Source of the DNA: Priapulus caudatus
Lineage: Eukaryota > Priapulida > Priapulimorpha > Priapulimorphida > Priapulidae
Direction of reading: 5' to 3'
Assembly (NCBI RefSeq): GCF_000485595.1
Contig: NW_014577741.1
Coordinates: 171,746-199,466 of the forward strand
DNA: 27,721 bases
Of the stretch, positions 10,803-21,856 are shown piece after piece. The position numbers and the translations under genes were made by a program. The notes under the pieces are model-generated. The model ran no database searches and was not told the origin of the DNA. It saw only the letters and a list, made by a program, of their open reading frames with translations. The number at the start of each line of letters is the position of its first letter. Within the stretch, counting starts at the first letter, position 1.

Positions 10803-10883
10803 ACTTTCCACGCGTGTGTGCACGCGCGTTACGCTAGCTGGTGCGGGTAAGGCTTCGGACACGGCACAGTAGCTTGGAAGATC
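10803..10883 (+). promoter_or_regulatory. Putative proximal upstream region of the kinase gene
   Basis: Only about 80 nt separate the CA/CG tract from the ATG. It is GC-rich, with CACGCGTG and CACGCGCG motifs, and has no TATA box. An in-frame TAA at 10848 and a cacag acceptor-like site at about 10869 lie here. It is either 5' UTR/promoter or the end of an upstream intron; the sequence does not decide. Confidence 0.3.
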
Positions 10884-11054
10884 ATGGCGCAGCTGAACGG
10901 CACAGCGGTGCTTGGTCGACGGAGGAGTAGATGGAATCGTCTGCGTACTCGATGGAACAGACGTGGAGTTATTGAGGTAGATCCAACCCACCGCTGCTAC
11001 AACCTACTCAAATGCATCGGTATCGGTCTAAAAGCAAGCGTCGAAGGTGAAATG
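10884..11054 (+). CDS. PIPK exon 1 (putative start exon)
   Basis: 57 codons from the first ATG (context gatcATGG) after an in-frame TAA at 10848, ending in ATG just before donor gtaagt at 11055 (phase 0). Residues 1-29 are basic (GRRRSRWNRLRTRWNRR). Residues about 32-54 (VDPTHRCYNLLKCIGIGLKA) match the family's N-terminal pattern, in which a helix ends in an LGIR.SVG-like stretch. A cacag acceptor at about 10869, only 15 nt upstream, leaves open that this is an internal exon of a longer gene. The exon lies between a CA/CG tract upstream and a TGCG tract starting 12 nt after it. Confidence 0.75.
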
Positions 11055-11400
11055 GTAAGTACCGTCAATGCATGCGTGCGTGCGTGCGTGCGTGCGTGCA
11101 TGCATCCATCCGTGCGTTCAAGTGGTGTGGCGTGCGTGGGTGGGTGCGTGTGTGCGTGCATGCGTCCGTGCGTGCATCCATCCGTGCGTTCAAGCGTGTG
11201 CGTGTGTGCGAGCGGATGTGCGTGTGCGTGTGAATACCTGTGTGTGTATGTGCGAGCTCCAAATGCAGATGCGTAAGATTTACAGTGTGTGAGGAAAGAT
11301 ATAATTATAATAACGAATATGAATAATAGATGTACTCGATGCGTATATAAATGAAAGCGCACGTGTGGACTTCAATACACACACACATACACACGCACGA

Positions 11401-11431
<31 letters not shown>

Positions 11432-11510
11432 AGCACACGCATGCACGCGCGCGCCACAACAGAACCACCACGCACACACACACACGCCACAACAGCGCAA
11501 CAACACACGC

Positions 11511-11573
<63 letters not shown>

Positions 11574-11663
11574 CGCACGCACACACATGCACACACGCGC
11601 GCGCGCACGCACGCACGCACGCACGCACGCAGCGCACACACAACGCACACGAGCACACACATG

Positions 11664-11711
<48 letters not shown>

Positions 11712-12236
11712 CACACACACACAAACACACTTACGCGGTGCGCACACACAGAAGGACTCTCACCCACGGTACGCATGTCAAAGAAGCTCTCATCAACACA
11801 CATGTTCTTTCCTTCGAAGCCAGCCGACCACAGAATAACATGGTGGTAGAAATGGGCAGCTACCATGCCAATACCTATATCATTAAGATTAGTTCATGCA
11901 GATAAGCATTTCAGTGATTAACCGTGAGTTTAATTGCGGGAGTGCTCATTAGGAATTTCCCACTTGGGCAGGTATAATGGCCTTTACACATTTATTACGA
12001 TGTTTCGCAATACGAGCGTACGAGGTGGGCTTAATTGGCAATTTCGTGCTCACGCATGGCACTGCGTGCACTACTGTTTATTACATATCCGTCACGCGTA
12101 ATGCCTTCTGAACGCAGTAGGTAATGGGTTCATGAGGCTTATTTGCGTATTTCCAAACATAAACGACACATGGACGCTCAGAGCCTAACAACTCAAAACA
12201 CAGCCCGGACACGCAGCACGCAGGCAGGCACGCAGG

Positions 12237-12274
<38 letters not shown>

Positions 12275-12341
12275 AAACACACCCGACACACACACCCACA
12301 GTCAATCAGAACGAGAAAGAGAGAGAGGGAGAGAGAGAAGG

Positions 12342-12378
<37 letters not shown>

Positions 12379-13915
12379 CACACACACGTGTTTAAATATA
12401 TCGCTTTATGCTAGTTGTGTGTTTACGCTTTATGTTAACGGAGCAAAAACGTGATCACAGAGTGGAGGTAGGCAATGAGTTTTGTAAATCACGAATATTA
12501 CAGAGGTCCGTAACTATGACAACGCGCGTACGCTACTCTCCGACAATATGCTGCAACATACATCCCCAACTATATTAAAATGTAGCAGTTAATTCTAAAA
12601 ATTAGGCAATGGTCTAGAAACGTTGTCATTTTTGGTTATGGTATAGTTAGACTAGTGTCTTTAGTTTGTGATGAAGTAATGTGTGTTGTATGATTTTCTT
12701 TACACTATACGCGTGACCTATATACCACGTGACTGGGCTTCCAGAATCAATAGAGACTCACACATAGATTTTGTGATACCTAGATTTCCATTAATGATTA
12801 GCGCAAAAAAACTGGCACATTAAATCGCATTAATTGTTTTAAGTTTCGTAATAATCTGCGATGACAGGCACTGCGCGTATAAGAGCAATCAACATGCACT
12901 TCAAAACTTATACTAAACAAAAGACGCTACACTGTGCCGTCAGGTACCACCCTCTAAATATTCTATGAATGGCTTCATATTGTACTGAGAGGCGAAGTTA
13001 ACTAGCGACATTATATAACCACTACATAGAATAATTCGCATATGGGATTTGTTTTGCTTTCAAATAACTAGATACGACGAATTCCTTTATCGATATGAAC
13101 CTTTTGCTTACATAATAAATATTTCAGATGCAGCAAGCGATGTCCTTTCATAGCACATGTCTGCGTGTGCGTGCACGCGTATTTGCGCGTGTGAGAGCGT
13201 ATTTTCGGTTATTATTTAAACAAATATACTCTTCTACATTGCCTGCGCGGGATGTGACTACCTTATTTTCACACAAAATATGAAAATGTCAAGACAGGGT
13301 CAGATAACGGTCGTGAAAATGTCAAATGTGTCAAAGGACCGGCCAGGAAAGTATTTCTATGCAAGTGAAACGTATACTAGTTCGAGAGTGGAACACATGA
13401 TATTGGCGTGGTAACTAACAATGACAGGCTATGCGCTTCGCTTGTTATGCAAGTGGACTGTTCACGATTAAATGCATTCTGCCTCTAATGTCAGCGAGAC
13501 AGGTGATTTTGGGGCCAGAGCGTAGTTCAGAAAGACGTTGAGGTGGCTGGTGAGGATGCTGACATGTACCACAGCACTCTGACACGCTCCGATACTACCC
13601 TGGTTTCTAATTATCATTCATGGTTTTATTTATAGCCGGCATTGCACGTGGATGATTATACATCTGTCATACCAAGACAACTAACTGCGCCAGACGGTCA
13701 GGTAATAACGATTCCATAACGGAAAATAACCGCCTATTCGTCACATCACACGTCCGTCCTATGACACGAGCGCGACTACGAAAAAACATGCTGCGATATT
13801 AATACAGTCAACCCCGTGCTTATCAGATACCTCTACAGAACGAACACCTGTTTATAAAGGACAATTTAGGTTTCCCATTGAATAACCCCTATACATATAC
13901 GTATATATATACATA

Positions 13916-13946
<31 letters not shown>

Positions 13947-14513
13947 GTGAGGTGGGGTGATCACGAGGGCTAATGAATAATTATAATGTCTCATCTTGCA
14001 CGCATATAACAGCCGCTTTGTCTAGTAACAGTTATGTCCTAGCGCTCACAGAAAGCTAACCTTCCGAGGAACAGTATAATCTGCTGCCATATGAACTAAT
14101 CTATTTTCCTACGCTTTGCGCATCATTGCGGTTGTAACACACTAACTGTCTGCCATTCACACGCGCCTGTATACCCACCTCCCGCCGACCACACGATAAA
14201 CCCTCCCAACGGGCCATGCTTGTTAGTTGATTAGCAGTATTAATCGGGTCGATTTGAAAAGCTCGTTCTATCTATTTTTATGTGTTTGTTATATCACGTG
14301 CAAGCGTTTGCGACGTTAGCGCAAACGTCATTCAACGACGTGGAATCACGCCATCATTCATTACGTCCATATTATTTCATTGTACGTACAATATTGTATT
14401 GTATTTTCCCTTATCGCTCTGAATAAGCATCTTATAAGCACCTATGCTAGGTGTCTGTGAGACGAAGAGAGGTCGCGTGTGTATGTGTATGTGTGTGTGT
14501 GTGTGTGCGTGTG

Positions 14514-14565
<52 letters not shown>

Positions 14566-17500
14566 TGGTCGTGTGCGGCGTACTGTTCTTGTGTGTGTGT
14601 GGTGTGCTGTGTGGTCTGTGCTGTACATGTACGTTGGGCGCTCGTGTGTACATGTACGTGTGTGTGTCTGTGTGTCTGTGTGTCTGTGTGTGCGTGCGTG
14701 TGTGTGTGTGCGTGTGTTTGTGTATGTGGTGGTGTGTGTGTGTGTGTGTGGTGTGTGTGTGTTGTGTGTGTGTGTGTGCGTATGTCTGTGTGCGTGCGGT
14801 AGCCGTGCGTGCGTCGCGCCTGTGGTGTGGTGTGTCGTGTGTGTGGTTGTGTCGCCGTTGTGGTATGTTTGTGTATATGATGGGTGGGTAGGTGTGTGTA
14901 GGGTGTGTGTTGTTTGTTGTTGTTGTTTGTTGTTGTTGTTCCTTGCCGCTCTGGTCGCACGCCCGCGTAGACCACGTCTAACTGCAACAACAACCTTCTG
15001 ACCTTTCACGCGTCCAAACATATTTCGTGCACGAATACGACTTACGTGTGGTCCGCCCTAGTTAGCCTAGTGGTATGCGTCAGACGCTAAGATCTAGATT
15101 GCGTGGCCGGTGCGGTCCTCAAGCTAGACTTGCGCCGCCTCTGTCGGGTGTGATTTTATGGAGGATCTGTAGCCGGGGAGGTGTACTCCGCATATTGACG
15201 TATATTTGTCGCCGCTATTATTGTCCCCTATTTTTCGTGTTTCATTGCCATCTTTTTGTTCCAAAATATTTTTCCTAGCCATTGTTTGCCCTTAATTTTC
15301 CCCTGCCATCTTTTTGCATCCTTTTGCCCATTGCATGTTTTTCACCGGATCGACGCGCATCTTTTGCCATTGTTGTTCACTGTCGAGGCATCTTTTTTGG
15401 GCCCTATGTTTTGCAACTGTCGAGCAATCTATCTTGCCCAATAGTTTTCACCGATAGTAATGCTATTTTGCCGCTCAATTTTCCATTTAGGTGCGAGCAC
15501 TCCTTCCCCCAAAAAAAATGAGTACCCCGGGACTCTGGTAGGCGACAACTGCGGGGATTCTTCCGGCTCTAGGAAACTGTGTCATATATTATGTAACGTA
15601 TATATATGCACCAATTAACGCGATGTTGAGATTTTTTTAGCACGCATAGCTCTATTGCTTATATGTGATTGGCATCACGGCGCGTGCGATCTGACTCCTT
15701 TGTGCGACTCAGCGTTTCTGTAAACTGCATACTTATGCTACTTAATATCCCCTACGATGAATTATCACCAACGTGTCCCTGTAAGGTTTAGTGATAATTC
15801 ATAGTTTTCTCAGTTCCTGACGAGAATACATCGCGTAGCAAAAGCTGCATGTAATAGAAGACTTCTGTCTCTGTCGTTACTGCAGCTTGCCGGACATACT
15901 GAACTGGGCTTAGAGCCAGGCCATACCTGCATAAGCTGCTGCCTGCATATCGTCGCTACGACACTCCATACGTTACGATCTGTACATTGCCGTGAAATAA
16001 TGTGCATGGCGATCGTTATATGTACAGTTACGACAGCCTGGTCACTAAGTTAGTGGTTATGTTCTGAAGTGGCTTGCCGTCCGCAATCCGACGGTAAAAC
16101 ACACCGTTGAATTCGTTGTAATGGCGTTAACGCGGCACTCGACGCTACAACGCCAATGTGCATCACGTTAGGCTACATGGCAGTAATCGTCTGCCACATC
16201 GCGCTGTATTGATATCGTCAGGAGTCTATCATAGATATCTTTGATATAGACTCTTGATATGCGTGGCAACGTAGTGTGATTTCAATCAGGAGCGAATAAT
16301 AATAGGTTTTATTAAAATTAATTAGATTAATTCGAGATTAAATATGGATTATGTCCATTATTATTCACAACTGATTTAATGTTTCGCTAAAATTACATGA
16401 GCTGCAACGCCAATACTGTCGCATGCTACCTTCATGTCTATCATAAATCCCCAGTAACCATTTAAGTAGATAGAATATATTCGTTTCGCGTATCCGTTTA
16501 GGCTAACAAATCGATACACCGTCATTCTCGGACTTTGATCACGGGTTTACAAGCGCGAGGGTCAAACACGCACACAATGCGCACCAGCGCAAAAAGCCCA
16601 CTGCGCACACGCCGTGCGCACACAGCACACCTCAGCCACACACACACCACCACCACCACACACACGCACGCACGCCCGCGCACGCACCGCGACGCCACAC
16701 GAGAGACGAAAGAGAGGAAAATTGCAACGCACACACACACACAACACACCACGGCGCGCGCACGCACGCAGCCACGACGACGCACACACACAGCACACAC
16801 ACACACACACACCGCCCGCGTCGCACACACACACACACAACACACACACACACACACACACACAACACACACACACACACACACACACACGACACAACAC
16901 ACACACACACTTACGTTTACTTTTTTTATCGAAATAACGTCGCTATAGGTGCCCAAGAACATACCTATATTGAGAATTTTTTGGTTTATTTGGTGTATTT
17001 GACACATTGTTTTTCTTATTCGTCATGTTGCCTTATCAGAAACAAATGCGCGGATTCCATTGTTTTTATTGATTTTTTTCATATAAAAGCTTTGATTGTT
17101 ATTCCTTATTTCCTTATCTTTCCAATTCTGCTATTTTTGATCTTGGCATAATCTCATTACGTTGAATAAAGAAGCCTGCGCTGTCTGCCTCGGTATGGTA
17201 TCCTTGGCTAAAACATCAATGCTAAATATATTCTTGAAGTTCGTATGTATGTATGTATGTATAGTATGTATGTATGTATGTATGTATCTTCCTCATAGGC
17301 GGCCAAACCGCCCCAAGCCGATCTCGATGCAATTTTCACAGGCGCCATCTCTTATACTCGGGGAGTGTTCCTAGCTGAAAAAAACCTGCCAAACCGTCAA
17401 ACTCACCCAAAAATCCGTGAAAAACCCCTCAATTCGTGAATCTTCACACAATGTCAGCACAGCCTATGCCTATTGATTTTCGTGCCCTCACCTCATGATC

Positions 17501-20500
17501 TCATCAGCTGCTGGTAATGTGAAACCGAAACCGAAATCAAAACTAAAACAGAGCATAACCGCGACCAGTTCAGAGGTACTACTCACTCTCAGTTCAGAGT
17601 TTCACTTTAGATGCTACGATCTGAGAATGCATTGTACCATTCCAAAGCTATGCATTTTCTGATTCAATAAAAAAATTTCTTAATTTCAATGTGCATGGTT
17701 GCGCGCCAAGCATTCACTAGACAATATCCAGTGGACACAGACCCCACTCGCTGGGCTGTCTCTATCTATACTATATATGGAATTTCTTTTATTCGTGCGT
17801 ACGATCTCACAATGGATAGCTAGCTCTGTACGTGGGAGCTCAACAGTTGGATACGCCAGGAATCTCTACATATTTCCACCAGAGAATAAACACGAAAACA
17901 TTGTTTATCAAGAGGCTTTTGAAACGAAAAGTCCAACCATTCGTGCATGCTGTTATATAACAATAGCTTTTTGTCATTTACTCCATATTTTACTGCTAGA
18001 GGGTCTGTGTCCCCCCCCCCCCCGGGGGTACTGCCGCAACGTACCCTGGTACGGTGGGGTATACCGCGAACGTACCCTGGTACTATCTAATATGCCGGAC
18101 GCGTACCTCGCCTACTCCACTAACGAGTCATAGGGAGTCGCCTACGCCTACTCCCTAACCCCAACCCGAACCCTAACCCTAATCCTAACCCTAACCATAT
18201 CAAATAGCCACCAGGGTACGTTCCGGTATACCTGGGGGACATAGACCCTATGAGCCATATTACTATTAATATTATGTCTCAGTGTTCTAAGTTGGGTTGT
18301 GCTGTCATATAAATGTCATACGTAACAGTTTTTCCCATGCTTATTATCTTATTAGACCGTATTTCTAAATATTATATTGTGTGCAATGTTATTGTCGATT
18401 TTTACCCAATGTTCCTACTGTGTCCCATTATTAGTATAGTAGTATGAATTAGTAGCACGATTTTACCCAGCGCAGCGGGTACCCGCAGCTAGTCTAATAT
18501 ATATTTGAGTTCGTATGTATCTATGTATCTATGTATGTATGTATCTTCCCTATAGGCGGCCAAACCGCCCAAGCGATCTGGATGCAATTTTCACAGGGCC
18601 ATCTCTTATACCCGGGGAGTGTTCCTAGTTGAAAAAAACCTGCCAAACCGTCAAACTCACCGAAAAATCCGTGAAAAACCCCTCAATTCGTGAATCTTCA
18701 CACATTGTCAGCACTGACTGTACAGTGCTGCCACATACAGAAAAAATCGATCACTCATTCCATCAGCTGCTGGTATTGTGAAACCGAAACCGAGCACCGA
18801 GCTAAAACAGAGCACAGCCAGTTCAGAGGTTACGACTGCATTGTTTTTCAACAGGCTTTGAAATGAGAAGCGCAACCCATTCGTACATGCTGTTACGTGC
18901 CGTACGTGCCATACGTGCATGCCGTACGTGGGGAGCTCAACAGTTCGAGACACCAGGAATCTTTACATATTTCCACCAGAGAATAACACGAAAAACATTG
19001 TTTATCAAGAGGTTTTCAAATGAAAAGTCCAACCCATTCGTACATGCGGTTATAATAACTTTTTGTCATTTACACCATATTACTATTATGTTCCAGGGGT
19101 TCTAAGTTGGGTTGTGCTGTCATATAAATGTCATACGTAACAGTTTTTCCCATGCTTATTACCTTATTAGACTGATTTCTAAATATTCATATTGTGTGCA
19201 ATGTTATTGTCGATTTTTACCCAATGTTCCTATTGTGTCCCATTATTAGTAGTATGAATTAGTAGCACGATTTTACCCAGCGCAGCGGGTACCAGCAGCT
19301 AGTATTTCATAAACGTTCCCCCACCCCGTGAATGACTAAAAATTGTGAAAATGAGAGTAATCAATCGCTGTTGCTGTCCGGTGTACGCTGTGTAGGAGTT
19401 TGTGCTGCACAGCTACGCCGGGCCCGTGTTCGCGGCCATGCGGCAGGCGATGCACATCAAGCCTCCGTCATTCGTGCATTCCGTCTGTCCAAAAACTGCG
19501 CAGTACCTGGAGTTCATCAGCAACTCAAAAAGTGGTCAGGATTTCTATCTCACGTAAGTCTCTCCGTGTCTGGTCTGCAGGCTGGCACTTAACTAATCGT
19601 AAAAGCCGAGTGCTTCGTTATTCTATGATGCAATCTCCCCGTACACATCGGATCGATATAACTTAGACTAATGTCACTGGTGCGTTGCACATATTAGCTA
19701 ATGCGACAGAAGTTATTATGCGCATAAGTTTGCAAATACATTTGCGTTTCTCACACATTTACATGGATGAATTGATTCGTGAACTTATTGCGACCCACAC
19801 TTTTGCATATTTTTTTAATTTTGCCTTAGATGTTATCAATTCATTTAAACGTTCTTGATTATAATTCTAATATTATATTGTTTGCTCGCTATTTTTCATT
19901 CATGTGTAACTGTATGTTTCATTTCATTCCATACACTCTAAGGAATGACAAGCGCTATATGATAAAGACAGAAAAAGAGAAATATATCCACATATTTCTT
20001 TCTTTTCTCGGGTGAGCAGTTTTATAATAAGAATTATTATTTAATAAAAATCATTATTTAGTTATATTACTACTCAGCCCGTTTCTATTCTATGATAATG
20101 ATGCATACTATACTATAAACACTTGTGTAGCCACGCGTATTATAGTAAATCATACAGCAATTGTTAAATTCACAACCAATAAAATAAGTGAGTATGCATA
20201 TACTTACCTCGTAAATATCTACTATTTGATATTTACCACTGATATAGCAACCATGTAGCTTGTATGTAAATTCGATGTCGTTGCACAATATTATTAAGGA
20301 GTATCACAGCACGATCACCTAGTCACGTGCTAAAACGATTGGTGCTTCAGGGATTACATTTCTCATTTCTGGAAGTATCCTCATTCTCTGCTAGTCAAGA
20401 TTCTCGGAGTCTACTCGATTAGCTTTGGAAGAAATCAGGTATTTGTTTGGCTTCTTTATTTTCTCATGCTATTTTGAAATTCTAGATGGCGCAACGGGTA

Positions 20501-21818
20501 ACTTCAATACGGTCGCCTAATCCATTCCACGCCAATAATTACATCAGCGTGCATTAGCAAGAAATGACAGCAATCTGCTATAGACGGGCGCTACAGATGC
20601 AATTGCGGTCTTTGATGTCTTTGAAGTAATATATATTATATTCAGGCTGATACTGATTGCAAATACAATTCTGGATGGTTACTACATTAGTATGCGAGTA
20701 ATCACAATTGAGTAAGGATATGGCAACCGCCCTCCCACTGCATTTTATTATATAACAGCTAGGATTAAGATTACATTCGCGCCATCGCCACAAAGAATGG
20801 CATGTTTTGTCATAACCCATGTTCTACACGGTTATATCATGTTAGCGTTGCGTATGGAACACTCCTTACATCCTGTGAATTTCATGACTAATATCGATTC
20901 TTTATAGATAGACACGGGGTGTAAATGTCACTAGGGCCTACTATTAATGAAATTATTTTATTGTTATCTTATCGCAAATTATGTGTAGATGTGCGGTCAG
21001 AAACATACATGATGCACTTGTAATTAATTCCTAATTTTCTTTTCAACTAATTGATTTTTTTGTTGTGCTGTTCATAAATTCGGTAGAACCAGGTTTGCTC
21101 CTGGCTTTTAGTTGATTATTCCACATTGACTGAATCATATAAAAATGGATGCGTTACACGCTAGCACTTTATTGTTGCTTAAAATAATCGATGTGGGAGC
21201 TTTGTTGCATGAAAAGCATACAATTTCAACATGAAATGTTTTTCTGCCACGTCACCTGAGAGTGGGGGGTTATATAAATACCTAAATCATAAAAACTCAC
21301 TACAATTAAAAAAAATATGGGGTTAATTTCATTCGCTTATTGTTCGGAGTGCAAACTCGAATTTCGCAAAACGCACGGCAACATATTTGGTACAGTATAC
21401 GAGTACGGTGCAGTAACTTTAGACAGAAGGATAAGCCACAATGACACTTTAGAGGAAATATTATATATAATATATTGTATTATATATTCATATTTATATT
21501 TTTTTTTTATATTCTATTTACATATGGTGATTTTATATTTTATACAGGAGGCTATTACACACTTTATAATATATATTTGGTGACCTATACACTTGAACTA
21601 ATTTAATGTTTTGGTATGCGCGTGATCATGATTAAGATTTCATAGTAAAGGTTCGGTCATTACTAACCAGGTAATTTAGGATTCATACCTACTTATATTG
21701 GTTACTTCATTGCTGATCAGATATTTTATGATACATAGACGTTACTTGCAGCAATGATTACATAATAGCGATATTACCATATAGCTAAAGCTACACACAC
21801 CTAGATCTATATATAGGT

Positions 21819-21856
<38 letters not shown>

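Larger units (their letters stand above)
14906..17219. repeat. Composite repeat D, copy 1 (intron 2)
   Basis: Collinear with 24282-26472. Order: GTT run, caccttctgacctttc, a TAGCCTAGTGGTA box, a pyrimidine-rich block with GTCGAG..ATCTTTTTGCC, inverted repeats at 15758-15801 and about 16204-16260, a CA tract (16566-16910), then the segment before the Helitron-like element. Differences from copy 2 are mostly small indels. No transposase or reverse transcriptase coding was seen. Confidence 0.85.
17220..18492 (+). mobile_element. Helitron-like family H, copy 2, with nested insert
   Basis: Starts at A|TGCTAAATATATTC, diverged from TCTAATATATATTTGAG. It has a GTAT array and the GGCGG-CCAAA-CCGCC hairpin. 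It ends TACCC-AGCGCAGC-GGGTA, seven bases, CTAG at 18489-18492. It carries a 260-bp inverted-repeat insert at 17995-18254 that is absent from the next copy. No Rep/helicase coding, so nonautonomous. The next element begins immediately with TC. Confidence 0.6.

Noticed and set aside
10508..11905. ORFs of HTHT, VCVC and ARAR type around and after exon 1
   Set aside because: CA/GT repeats are open in several frames on both strands. No other sequence feature supports coding.
13133..13290. Possible exon after tttcag in intron 1 (MQQAMSFHS...)
   Set aside because: No donor in a usable phase and no similarity to the kinase; it would break the exon 1 to exon 2 join.
14377..15021. 214-codon minus-strand and 185-codon plus-strand ORFs
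   Set aside because: Both are products of the GT/GTGC microsatellite complex; the flanks are repeat D.
18153..18197. A true chromosome end
   Set aside because: The CCCTAA tract is short, imperfect, inside a mobile insert and followed by more than 9 kb of other sequence including a gene.
20578..20820. 80-codon minus-strand ORF in intron 5
   Set aside because: No recognisable domain, AT-rich intron composition, and a chance length for such sequence.
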